Assembly: GCF_004210375.1 (NCBI RefSeq)
Contig: NC_134827.1
Span: 103,649,285-103,713,284, forward strand
DNA: 64,000 bases
Reading direction: 5' to 3'
Source of the DNA: Tachypleus tridentatus
Taxonomy: Eukaryota; Arthropoda; Merostomata; Xiphosura; Limulidae
Position numbers and translations under genes: made by a program. Below are positions 1-13,300 of the stretch, piece by piece (within the stretch, counting starts at the first letter, position 1; every line of letters starts with the position of its first letter). Under the pieces are notes generated by a model. That model saw only the letters and a program-made list of their open reading frames with translations, did not search any database and was not told where the DNA came from.

Positions 1-540
1 TAATATTTATGGCAAAAATCACACAATACCAATTTTGATGTTTAACATTAAGCTAAATACAGAATAGAAACTTAATTTTTTTTGGGGCAGTTACAATTTC
101 AAAAAGAAATATGATTTGATGATTTGATTTAAAACATTTTTCAAAAACACATTCATGTTCAACAAGTCTTGATACAAAATAAAACAAAACAAACCATAAC
201 CTGAGCACTTCTGAAAGGTGGACCTTTTCTTCACCAGGAGCAAACTGTAAATGAATAAATATCATGCAATTTCTCCTGCAAAATATATATTTTTCATATT
301 ATTATATCCATCCATGTAAGAGCATGAACAGTTCAACAAACAAAAAGTCTGGTATTGGTTCAAAAGGTGCATTTTCAGTTTAAAATTATACTAACAGAAG
401 TATTAATGCATTATAAATGCATTTTCCAACAAGAAGAACCTTTCTGTTTAACTCTTGTAACTAATTTAAAGAGGTGACTATTTCTCAGCTGTGCAAACCA
501 AACCGTTTTCGAACCAATCTAGAGTTTTGTGTAATAAGTT
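1..540 (-). other. Probable 3' UTR / downstream flank of the IL-17R-like gene
   Basis: AT-rich sequence after the stop codon. I see no AATAAA or ATTAAA on the minus strand here, so the mRNA end is probably beyond the left edge of the window. Confidence 0.5.
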
Positions 541-1340
541 TTAGAGCAGTTCTGAGCTCATCGAAGACTTTCTAAGCAATTTTGAAAATTTTGAACTATG
601 TTTTACTGGGTTGAATGATGGATACACTTGAATTGTCTTAGTTCCACTAGTCTTTTTGGTAGCTTTTTCACAACCGTCATTATTCTTGACATCTCTTGGA
701 ACGTCTGAAGAGTAGTAAAGTAGCTTCGTAAACCAGTTGGGATTTTTTTGTACGTAGTCGCTCATTTCATTAATAGCGTCGTTAAGAGAACGTCCAAGCG
801 AAGAAGACAGGAGATCGTGGCCTGGCATACGCGGGTACACTTGAAGTAAAGGCACCAATATCTTTGGACGTTCCCCATGCAAGTGGCATATCAATTTATT
901 AAATTCTTCCACCATTTTGTATGTTTTACCAGCTGCATTCAATTGTAAAATTTTTGGAATATGGTGGTAACCCGAATATTTGAAGTACACTTTAATAAAT
1001 CTATTACTGCTCATTTTTTTGGGTATTTCATTGACAATCAGGTTTAGCGCGGGAGTGAAACGGTTCATTTGGGTCTGCATCTCTTGCATCTTTGGCACAT
1101 TTTGTCTCTCAGCCTTGTGGAACACACCTTCAGATAGAATGATGATAATGTAATCAACTTCTGTAACTGATTTTAACAGCCAGTTGTTTGGGTCTTCGTT
1201 CTTAGTGCTCCTCTCATCCAATAAAACTTCAACGTTACACTTACTCTGCAGGTAGTCAGCAAATGTTTCAACCACCTGGAAGTGCTTTTTACAGTCATAT
1301 GAATATACTAGCAACACTCTTGGAACATTGATACTGGTCC
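541..1340 (-). CDS. IL-17R-like gene, last exon with SEFIR domain and stop
   Basis: 800 nt from acceptor tcctgcag (1347-1341) to the TAA at 541-543. The SEFIR core begins VPRVLLVYSYDCKKHF (first beta strand), followed by ETFADYLQSKCNVEVLLDE (helix A and strand B) and VDYIIIILSEGVF (strand C). After the domain (about residue 500) comes a tail of about 110 residues that is rich in Ser and Lys at the end (SKLLRKSSMSSELL) and shows no obvious second domain. The whole cytoplasmic part is in one exon. Confidence 0.9.
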
Positions 1341-4300
1341 CTGCAGGAAGAAACAGATATTGTTAAAGCTTTTATAAATGTTGAAACCAACATGTTCTGA
1401 TTTTAGTCAAGATTTATAACAAATTGCCTTCCACCATGAAGTTTGCTATGATAATCACTGTCACTGTGAGGTGCTTCGTGACAAGCTACTGTCACTGTGA
1501 GGTGCTTCGTGACAAGCTACTGTCACTGTAAGGTGCTTCGTGACAAGCTACTGTCACTGTAAGGTGCTTCGTGACAAGCTACTGTCACTGTGAGGTGCTT
1601 CAGTGACAAGCTACTGTCACTGTAAGGTGCTTAAGTGACAAGCTACTGTCACTGTAAGGTGCTTAAGTGACAAGCTACTGTCACTGTAAGGTGCCGTGAC
1701 AAGCTACTGTAAGTGTAAGGTGCTGCCGTGACAAGCTACTGTCACTGTGAGGTGCTTCGTGACAAGCTACTGTCACTGTAAGGTGCTTCGTGACAAGCTA
1801 CTGTAAGTGTAAGGTGCTTCGTGACAAGCTACTGTAAGTGTAAGGTGCTTCGTGACAAGCTACTGTCACTGTGAGGTGCTTCGTGACAAGCTACTGTCAC
1901 TGTAAGGTGCTTCGTGACAAGCTACTGTCACTGTAAGGTGCTTCGTGACAAGCTACTGTCACTGTGAGGTGCTTCGTGACAAGCTACTGTCACTGTGAGG
2001 TGCTTAAGTGACAAGCTACTGTCACTGTAAGGTGTTTCGCGTGACAAGCTACTGTCACTGTAAGGTGCTTCAGTGACAAGCCACTGTCACTGTAAGGTGC
2101 TTCGTGACAAGCTACTGTCACTGTAAGGTTAGCTTGTGACAAGCTACTGTAAGGTGTAAGGTGCTCTGTGACAAAGCTACTGTCACTGTAAGGTGCCATT
2201 GACAAGCTACTGTCACTGTAAAGCTTAGCCCGTGACAAGCTACTGTAAGTGTAAGGTGCTTCGTGACAAGCTACTGTCACTGTAAGGTGCTTCGTGACAA
2301 GCTACTGTAAGTGTAAAGTGTTTCCTCACAAGCTACTGGAAGTGTAGTGTTTCCTCACAAGCTACTGTAAGTGTAAAGTGTCTCCTCACAAGCTACTGTA
2401 AGTGTAAAGTGTTTCCTCACAAGCTACTGGAAGTGTAGTGTTTCCTCACAAGCTACTGTAAGTGTAAAGTGTCTCCTCACAAGCTACTGTAAGTGTAAAG
2501 TGTCTCCTCACAAGCTACTGTAAGTGTAAAGTGTCTCCTCACAAGCTACTGGAAGTGTAAAGTGTTTCCTCACAAGCTACTGTTAAGTGTAAAGTGTTTC
2601 CTCACAAGCTACTGTAAGTGTAAGGTGCTTCGTGACAAGCTACTGTAAGTGTAAAGTGTCTCCTCACAAGCTACTGTAAGTGTAAAGTGTTTCCCTCACA
2701 AGCTACTGAAGTGTAGTGTTTCCTCACAAGCTACTGTAGAGTGTAAAGTGTCTCCTCACAAGCTACTGTAAGTGTAAGGTGCTTCGTGACAAGCTACTGT
2801 AAGTGTAAAGTGTCTCCTCACAAGCTACTGGAAGTGTAAGGTGCTTCGTGACAAGCTACTGTAAGTGTAAAGTGTTTCCTCACAAGCTACTGTTAAGTGT
2901 AAAGTGTTTCCTCACAAGCTACTGTAAGTGTAGTGTTTCCTCACAAGCTACTGTAAGTGTAAAGTGTTTCCTCACAAGCTACTGTAAGTGTAAAGTGTCT
3001 CCTCACAAGCTACTGTAAGTGTAAAGTGTTTCCTCACAAGCTACTGTAAGTGTAAAGTGTTTCCTCACAAGCTACTGGAAGTGTAAAGTGTTTCCTCACA
3101 AGCTACTGGAAGTGTAAAGTGTTTCCTCACAAGCTACTGTAAGTGTAAAGTGTTTCCTCACAAGCTACTGTTAAGTGTAAAGTGTTTCCTCACAAGCTAC
3201 TGTAAGTGTAGTGTTTCCTCACAAGCTACTGGAAGTGTAAAGTGTTTCCTCACAAGCTACTGTAAGTGTAAAATGTTTCCTCACAAGCTACTGTAAGTGT
3301 AAAGTGTTTCCTCACAAGCTACTGTAAGTGTAAAGTGTCTCCTCACGAGCTACTGTAAGTGTAAAGTGTCTCCTCACGAGCTACTGTAAGTGTAAAATGT
3401 TTCCTCACAAGCTACTGTAAGTGTAAAGTTTTACATCACGAGCTACTGTAAGTGTAAAGTGTTTCCTCACGAGCTACTGTCACTGTAAGGTGCTTCGTGA
3501 CAAGCTACTGTAAGTGTAAAGTGTTTCCTCACAAGCTACTGGAAGTGTAGTGTTTCCTCACAAGCTACTGTAAGTGTAAAGTGTCTCCTCACAAGCTACT
3601 GTAAGTGTAAAGTGTTTCCTCACAAGCTACTGGAAGTGTAGTGTTTCCTCACAAGCTACTGTAAGTGTAAAGTGTCTCCTCACAAGCTACTGTAAGTGTA
3701 AAGTGTTTCCTCACGAGCTACTGTAAGTGTAAAGTGTTTCCTCACGAGCTACTGTAAGTGTAAAGTGTTTCCTCACGAGCTACTGTAAGTGTAAAGTGTT
3801 TCCTCACGAGCTACTATAAGTGTAAAGTGTCTCCTCACAAGCTACTGTAAGTGTAAAGTGTCTCCTCACAAGCTACTGGAAGTGTAAAGTGTCTCCTCAC
3901 AAGCTACTGGAAGTGTAAAGTGTCTCCTCACAAGCTACTGGAAGTGTAGTGTTTCCTCACAAGCTACTGTAAGTGTAAAGTGTTTCCTCACAAGCTACTG
4001 TCACTGTAAGGTATTTTAGAATACAATCCAATATTATTATTAAACAGATTGCTTAAAACATTTAAAAATACTTTGAGCTTTATTCACCTATCCCTTTGCC
4101 GGTAGAGACATCACTAGTTACTTGACATTTCAAGATCTTTGCTGGTAGAGATATCACTAGATGTTTGACATTTCAAGATCTCTGCTGCTAGAGACATCAC
4201 TAGATACTTTACAGATTCAAGATTCAGATTAAAAGACATGGGAATTTATGACATTTCAGCATGATAGTGATTGTAATTTTCTGTTTTCAGTTTCCAAGAC

Positions 4301-7300
4301 CAACTGGGAATTCAGGGCAAGGACTCCATGTGCCAGCATCTAGTAATGCCTCTGCATACTAGTAAACTGTACCCCCGTAAAATATGTATGCATGCATGGT
4401 TTACGTTATTACTTTATAAATAACTTAGTTTTTGTTTTGTTTTTTCACATAAATCATATTTTTCTCCATCAAATACTTTTTGAAATTTCTCAGTATCAAA
4501 TACACTACTGTGTGTGTGTAAAACAGTCACTACAAATAAGTTTGATTTCTTATAATAGGACATTTCCTTCAAGTAATGTAACCTCTGTGTGTGGCTGAGT
4601 GTTCAAAGGAATATTTCAGCACTATGAGAACAGGTCATTGAAACGCCTTGTTTTATGTATACTTATGTATGACTACGCAAGCTATTTTTCTTTTAAAGTG
4701 ACAACAAATGGTTTGGGATTTCTTTTTTGAAATTAGTTGTCATAAGTTGCAAAAGTGGGCAACTACTCTGATTAGCCCGTTAAGGGTAAGAACTACTTTT
4801 TTCACAAATTGTTGTGTTTTGCTTTAAATATGATATATAAATATGAAAACAAAAATATCTACATTTACTTTTTCTAACAATCTGTCAGTCAGGAAACAAA
4901 AAATAGAGCACCAAGCAGTGACACCAAGTCAGTTACACAAATATAAAAAAAATTAAAACATGACAAGGATAATGAAATTACAGAAAAAAAAATCTCAACT
5001 TCACAATATTTCTATTTATGACAATGCAATGTGAATGTTACCTATGAACTGTGAAACAATTTACTCATAAGCTTCTGATTTGTTACATAAGCCTGTGTAC
5101 TAGAATTGGGACATTGACCCTTATTGGGTTAATCAGTTAGCAACAATCATGTAATCTATGTCGCACAGCATAATTTTTCATCAAAATTATTGTTAATAGC
5201 AAGAAATGAATTAAAATCAAAAGGTAATATTTTCTTACTTTTAAAATGTATTTTCAGTAGCTTTAATTTCCACCCACCCAAAGCTGTCTTTGGCCCTGAT
5301 CTTCACTCTAAGAATTACTAAATTTTCTTCACTAACAGTGAACCAGTCCTTTTAAAACCCATCAGTTTCATGCCATTTTAGAACATGTGATTGGTCCCCA
5401 CCAATCACGTTGCACCATTTGTACTAGCACAACTATCTCCCTCTACTACCCTCGAACAATTCTCACTTTTGAGAGAACTGGCAGGTACAAACCACCATAT
5501 CATTGGGATAAAAGGGTGGGAAGTGGGCGAGAGGAAGTGAGTAGCTATTGGAAAGATTCAGTGTAAGAAAATGTTAACTTCCAAAATGGTCTTACCTACT
5601 CTACTCTCACCACATTGTAAAGATGGAAGAACCAATGAAAACACATAAGTATCTGATCATGCAGAAAGTAAAGCAACTGAAAGAACAGGTGTACAAGAAT
5701 ATGATAAGAAAGCACACTTTTAGGGCAGAGCATTACTTCTAGAACAGATATACTCTTCTCCTAGTAATTATTGCAGTAACACAAAGAGGGCAAAACTGAA
5801 CTGACCGGCACCATAACACCTGGTGTCCCTGAACTGCTTGTTCCACCACTGCATACAAGAATGAAACAGTAACGAACTGCTACGTAACTGTAACTTGAAG
5901 CAATATAGCAGAGACAAACGTGCAAGGTCCAGTGTGTAAGCAACACAGCAGACCCGTATAAATATGTGCCAAGGTAGTGCATCTTGGGTTCCATCAGAGT
6001 AAGGCAAATGCAGTCCTTTCTGGTAAAATATCCAGTGGAAGTGTCTGGTATGAGACATTGTGATCAATAAATGCAGTCATTATGGGCAAAAAGAACATCC
6101 AAGGGAAGTGCCTTGGACATGCAACATTTTGGCCAAGGGTTGTCTAATATGTCAAGAGAAAGCACCTCAGAAAATGTTAGATTATATAAAGTGTGGTCCA
6201 TCCAAGCAATAAACATCCAGTGGAAACATTTTGCATAACACACAAAATATTAATAAATATGGTCTGACTGGCAACACCCAGGAAAAGGTGCCTTGGATGG
6301 GCAAAAAACATCCAGAGAACCTTGACAGATTATGCCAAATGTAATTCATCTGGGCAAAAACATCCATAGGAAGCACCTTAGAACCTGAATACCATCTTGT
6401 TGTATAAACATTGTTTATTACAGCAATGAGTATAATGACAGTAGCCCTCTTCTCACAAAGTGGTTACATAGAATCTATAAATTTCAATTGTGTTTGTTGT
6501 ACAAAACCCACTCAAGAGGTAACCTCCTTGGCCCAGCACTCCAGCAACTGAAAGTGGTAAGAACTCTTGTGCTCTGATAGAAGGGGTAAAAATACATATT
6601 GCAGAATTGAAAGGAATGAAACAGTGGAACCAGTGCAATGATTGTGTTTGTGACTCTATTAGGAAAACAGATAGAGCCCAATTGCAGAGATGGAAAGAAA
6701 TCCATATCAGATGTACTCATGAAGTTCATGAGTGACAGCCTTTTATATATGAAACAATGGAAACAAAATTAAATATATATATATATATATACACACACAC
6801 ATGCACGCACGCACGCATACCACTGGACAAGTCTTACAGAAATGCCCCAGTTTGACAGTGATCATTAGGGAAGTAAATATATTTAGTGCCAATACAATAT
6901 TAAGCAAACGTGACCATACAATAACTGACACCAGGTGGGATCCTTAAACATGATGTACTTCAACTAAATTACATAAAAATGTCAACTTACCAAACTAAAA
7001 GAAGAAACAGGTGTAGGATTACCACAGGATGAAGAAGATACCTGACCAGAGAAGACAGTAAGGCTATGTAGATATTGTACAATGAATATATTAGAAGCTG
7101 TCCACATATTAGCCTGAACAATTTCCTCCAAAGGTTGGAACAATCGAGCAGCTAAGTCAAAGTTAGATAACGAAATTGGTACAAAGAAACTTCCACAGAG
7201 ATGCCAGAATATGCCAGTCGTACGAGGTCATGAACCCAACTAGTGAGAATAGTAAGCACCAGATCACAGGAAACAGGGATTATGAAACAAAATGACATGA

Positions 7301-10300
7301 GCAAGAACCATGAAAAAAGGTAGCATGAACCATATAATATTGCAGAAAATGAAATGGACAAAGAAAAACATTTGTATCCAGGTAATAAATGTAAAGAAAT
7401 AGAAAAGACAAATAACCTTCCTGGGCAACAGATGTCTTGGGAAGGAAGACTCAGTTTGATGAAGAATAATCTACACGGAATGGTAAAGCATGTGGGAAAT
7501 ATTAATGGTATAAACATCAGAACAAGTGCAAGCCACAAGGAAGAGGAAATAAGTCTTGAAGGAAAGATAGCCCAATGGGCTCAAAGGGAATGCTGGACCA
7601 AGCATAAAGGACTACATTGAGATCCCAGTTTGAGTAGAATAAAGAGATGTGACAAACAGATCAGAGAAAAGAAATGGAAGGCAAGGAATATAACCAGAAA
7701 AAAATATGCTTTTTGGAAATATGAGACAGGAAAGATGTTTCACAGGGCAGTCCTCTAACCAACGATAGTTAGCACAGACAAAACATGATAAAACAACCAA
7801 CTAAAGAATTGGAACAAAAGGATGGGATGAGCAAGTTCCATTGGTAAAGAAACATCCACTAAAGGGAACAAACATGAGCTCAACCCAAGGAAATGAGAGC
7901 TACAAAGGAAACCCACTTCCCAAAAAGAGAGCAAACCCCTTATGCAGTGAGAAAAGGAGAAGATAGGGTCACTGAAACTGTCCCTTCCATATCCTTAAGT
8001 AAAAGTAGAGAAGGCTGTGATTGAAGATGGGAATTGAAGAAAAATTCCCATTGGAATATCACATTAAGTGGAGGTTAACAATGAACCTCTTCAACTGGAT
8101 CAGAAAATATTAACCAATGAGCTTCCTCAAGAAGTAAGCAGGTATGACTGACTAACTAGACATAGGAAGAGGCAAGCAGGAGCCTGTCATCTAAGAAAAG
8201 AAGTGTCCTATGACCCAACAAGTGAAAATGACAAGCAAAAGAGTGCATCACTTGAAAAAAATACACGGATCTAAATGATCAAACAGCAGTGCCTAGAACT
8301 GCAAGACATGAATCCCAAGGATGAATAAGACAATGAGACATTGGAGCAGTTGTAATACGAAGACAGACACCCATCACAGTGAGTTGGGCATCCAGAGTCC
8401 AGGAGAAAAAAATATACTAGAAGTGAAAGGTAAAAATTCCATGGAAAAGCAAGATTGGCCCAGAAAAAGAGTTCAACAAGGACAAGTTCCCAATCTTTCA
8501 TCTTTCAAGGGATAACAATTACATGGGAGTAAAATCCTGGTTGAGTGGGTACCACCAAATCAACAGCACCTTTGCATGGTAAGTCTCGAACAGACTAGAA
8601 GAGATGAATAGAAGAGGCATGATACCAAGAAGAAGGAAAGGAGATCTGGGAAGGAACTTGGAGGGAGGGAATAGCAGGAACTTTTAGATAGAAACTAGGG
8701 ACCTGTTACAAAGTGTAGCTGAAAAGACTCGTAAACTAAACATAATTAAAGAAATTAAACTGCTCATTAATAATGAACTGACAAACCTAGAAATTTGTAG
8801 TGTGCAGAGCACATAAAAACGTGCAAAACAATGACATTCAACCTAAAACATTAAACAATATCTAGAGTTCAAACCACCAAAGGAACTTAGAAGATAAAAG
8901 ACATATCAGACTTGTAGTAATACCACCAAAGTAACTGATAAGACATACGAAACAAAAGTATAACCTACCCTAAAAACCTAAGAATTAAAACGCATCAAGT
9001 TAACAATAACCTTACAAACTATGCAACATAAACTATGAAATAAAGTAGAAAAATGAGTCAAGTTACACACAAAAGTGACCAAAGTTACAATTACCAAAAT
9101 AGTAACTATTATACAAAACCCATAAATGTAGTGAAATTTAAATAAAAGTAAAGTAATAATCAAACACTAAACACAAATTTAAATTAAAGTAGATAAGATG
9201 GTAAAAGAATTATAAAAATCTAACTTACAACGTACTGAGCAGAGAAGACATGAAAGGCCTAAGGAAATTGAATCAGTCCACCCAAGCTCACACAAACTTG
9301 CTAAACATGAGTGTAGCTACTAGGAGTGAGGGAACATGAGTATAGCTACTAGGAGTGAGGGAACATGAGTATAGCTACTAGGAATGAAGGCAGCATGTCC
9401 ACAAACTTACCTGAAAAAAATATCTAACTCGGGAGGTTACAATGTGGTAACAGATGGATAATCTAGTGCAAAGAAACTTCTACTGCACTATCCATCATCG
9501 CACACACAAAACATTGTTATGTGAAAAGAATAAATGATTATCCAAACATGAGACATGAACTAAAGCACGTACTTCCCTAACAGACACTGTTGTTCCCCCG
9601 AGACCTGTACACTAGTGTCGGAACCATTGTCTACTGTTGTGGGAATTTTATCATCTGTCATTAAATTTCAAATTCACCTGAATAAATTATAATTAGGAAG
9701 ACAGAAATATTTCTAAAACAAATGATTAGAAATTGGAAATCAGACATAGAAAGTTGATACTGATATATATTTGTGATTAAGCACAATAAAAGTTTTATAC
9801 TCATGTAAAAAGCTTGTTAAAACACATCTTTACACTAGACTGCCATCAAAGAAGTGTAGATCGTTCTAGAATGGTAGAGGGAGCTATACTAGTTTAGATG
9901 CTGCAGTGTGTCTGATGGAAGCTAGTCGCACATTCTGAGAAGGTGCAAAACCGAAGGAATATAAACACTGGTGCACTGTTAGTGAAAACATTTTTGCAAT
10001 GCCTAAAGGGCAGACCAGAACTTAGACAGCTTTGGATAAGTAGAGGTATGATCATTTCGGAATTAGCATTTCCAATTACTCCAGCTATCCAAATAAGCAA
10101 AGTATCATAGTTACGATTTCTCATTTTCTTATTTTCAATTATTTCAAATTTGTTCAGCTGAACTGACTAGTGTCACAGCTCATGAACATTATTTAAGGTG
10201 CTTAATAAAAGGATAAACTGTAAAAAAAGTCACTTATTGTATATTCCACAATTTATATATTCTATATTTAACTGAAGTTCTGAAATCACTTACGTTTCAT

Positions 10301-13300
10301 TGGTTGTAACAGGTGTTTTCTTAAGAAGAAAAGTCCTAGGAGCACAAAAACCACCAACAAGAATGTCACAACAAAGAAAAGAATTTGTAGGGTGGATGTG
10401 TAATCTGTAATAGATAAATAACTATCAACTGTAATTCTCTAATAAACATTAGAAACAATGATTGTGTGTAATGATCCTGAAACATTAGGTGAATACTTTC
10501 TCTTAATCTAAATAGTTTAAAAAAACATTTCTTTTCATTCTGAATTTATATCAATATCGCAGTTAAAAACAACCCAATAACAAACAGGTTTGTACTTCTC
10601 AATTTATCTTTAAATCAAAAAGTAAAAATCTACCTTGTATCTCAGAATGACTGGTATGGGTATTAACACTATTCTAATGAAGCTGAGAACAATGGTTGAC
10701 CTTCCTAAGTCATCTTGAAATGTTGTTCTCCGCTTTATTAGTGAAGTGTTAATATCCATACCAGTCATTCTGAGATACACTTACTTCAAGTTGGTTTCTC
10801 ATCATCAAAAGTAAAAACATCTACCTTCCAAAATTGTTGGATTTCATAAATGTCATAACTTCATAATAATATGAAATAATATTTAATGTAATAGACATGC
10901 AAATTCCAGTTTACATATTTTTTTTAATATAGTACTATTACGTTTTTAAATAATGCAAGTTTTTTCTCTTGTTTACAAACATTAATTTATAAAACCATAC
11001 CAATCTTTCAGTCAATTAACACATCTATTGGCTTCTTAAGAGGTACCTACTTAACTTACAAATGATATTATATTACTGGATGTGTAATGAGTGTACATGC
11101 GCTGAGTCAGTACAAGTTATATAATTTAGGTAGACATGACTGAAAGGTCATAAAAATACAAAATAATAAATATATATTATTATGAGACTTAAGCTACTTA
11201 GACTAAATATTTCTATTTTTGTATTATAATATGTAGTCATTTTAGCATGAAAGAGCATAATTTATATTCATTTCCTAATTTTTTTTTTTATGATGGTTAC
11301 GAGATTGGTCAAATGACAGACCCCACATAATTAAAGTAAAGAAAATAACAAAATATAGTCTTACTGAAAACAAACATTTGAATTGTATTTCCAAAGTTTT
11401 AGATATTATGCACATATTTGTGAAGAACAGGATTTTAATCATAAAACAAAATCACTTTACTCTCAGACTAATAAACAAAACAGGCTATTTTTACAAACAA
11501 ATCTTTAATAAAAAATATAGTTTGTTTCTTTACAAAAAAACTTGTAATCTTTACCAAAAGTCTACCAACTTTTGTGAAGATACACATGTTGTATCAAAAG
11601 TTATGGTACAAATACTTAGCATGTGCAAATGTGTAGATGAACTTACATATACCAAGCCTGTTGCAAAAGGGTTAATATCACTTCCTCACATTCAGGGTTT
11701 TATATTAACAATAGTTCTACTAAATTGTAGTATTAGCATTGTAATATTACCTCTTGTACCACTTTGTTTTTCATTGTTGCTATGACCAAAACTGTCTCCT
11801 CTAATGTTATGTTTTAATATGCTAATTCTTATTGTTGGTTAATTTTAATAGTGTCCAATATTGATTTTACCTTTGTCTTGCACAAATAAAGAAAACTTGC
11901 TGTTTGAGAACAGTATTTTCAAATAAGAAAGCATAATTAGTAATTAAAAATAAACTTGCACTGCACTTTTACCCTCACAAGGAGATCAGAAAATACCTGA
12001 CACAGGAATGGCAAAGACTGCAGAACGAGTAACTCCACACGACAGATTCCATTCATTTGACAAGGGTCTAACTGTAACAAAGTAACTTCCAGATGCCACA
12101 TTTTCAAATGTCACTAACATGTCTCCACTGTGCTTTATGGTTTCTATAGTTGAACTGTATGGATCAGAACCACTGTTCAATTTTCTCAGAGTTATTTCAT
12201 ACCGGTCAAGAGAAAACCTTTCTGGTGCCTTCTGGAACATGACTTCGATCTTGTGTGATAACAACAAACCCAAGTTGACCGACACCAAGCACTTCCATTT
12301 ACAAATAGAATTTGTAACTATATGTGAAAAAATGAGAAAGAATATACTGAATGGGCTTTTTTTTACTTAATGAAAAATAAAATATTCAGAATATATCACC
12401 ATCAAAATTGCTCTTATATAGGATTCTGAAAAACAAAAGCACTAAATATAATGAAAGAGGCCTAACTTGTAATTACTTAACAAGAACTTTGTAAGGAAAG
12501 AGGCTTAATATGTAACTACTTAACAAGAACTTTGTAAGGAAAGAGGCTTAATATGTAACTACTTAACAAGAACTTTGTAAGGAAAGAGGCTTATCATGCA
12601 ACTACTTAACAAGAACTTTGTAAGGAAAGAGGCTTATCATGCAACTACTTAACAAGAACTTTGTAAGGAAAGAGGCTTAATATGTAACTACTTAACAAGA
12701 ACTTTGTAAGGAAAGAGGCTTAATATGTAACTACTTAACAAGAACTTTGTAAGGAAAGAGGCTTATCATGCAACTACTTAACAAGAACTTTGTAAGGAAA
12801 GAGGCTTATCATGCAACTACTTAACAAGAACTTTGTAAGGAAAGAGGCTTATCATGCAACTACTTAACAAGAACTTTATAAGGAAAGAGGCTTAACATGC
12901 AACTACTTAACAAGAACTTTGTAAGGAAAGAGGCTTATCATGCAACTACTTAACAAGAACTTTGTAAGGAAAGAGGCTTATCATGCAACTACTTAACAAG
13001 AACTTTATAAGGAAAGAGGCTTAACATGCAACTACTTAACAAGAACTTTGTAAGGAAAGAGGCTTATCATGCAACTACTTAACAAGAACTTTGTAAGGAA
13101 AGAGGCTTATCATGCAACTACTTAACAAGAACTTTGTAAGGAAAGAGGCTTAACATGCAACTACTTAAAAGAACTTTGTAAGGAAAGAGGCTTAATATGT
13201 AACTACTTAACAAGAACTTTGTAAGGAAAGAGGCTTATGTAACTACTTAACAAGAACTTTATAAGGAAAGAGGCTTATCATGCAACTACTTAACAAGAAC

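Noticed and set aside
1990-2280. 96-codon open frame with repeated THEAPYSDSS-like peptides
   Set aside because: It is a translation of the 31-bp minisatellite (31 is not a multiple of 3, so frames rotate) without splice or start context.
1455-4012. CRISPR-like array
   Set aside because: Units are contiguous with no unique spacers, and the sequence is from a eukaryotic intron.
5761-7538. Several minus-strand frames of 60-128 codons
   Set aside because: They lie in an A-rich, purine-skewed old repeat, overlap each other in several frames and show no domain.
7354-7620. Plus-strand frame of 88 codons with Lys/Glu-rich peptide
   Set aside because: Composition follows local A-richness; no recognisable retroelement or cellular domain, no splice-site support.
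11378-11785. Plus-strand frame of 135 codons with a hydrophobic end
   Set aside because: Non-ATG-favoured AT-rich codons, antisense within an intron, no homology that I can recall.
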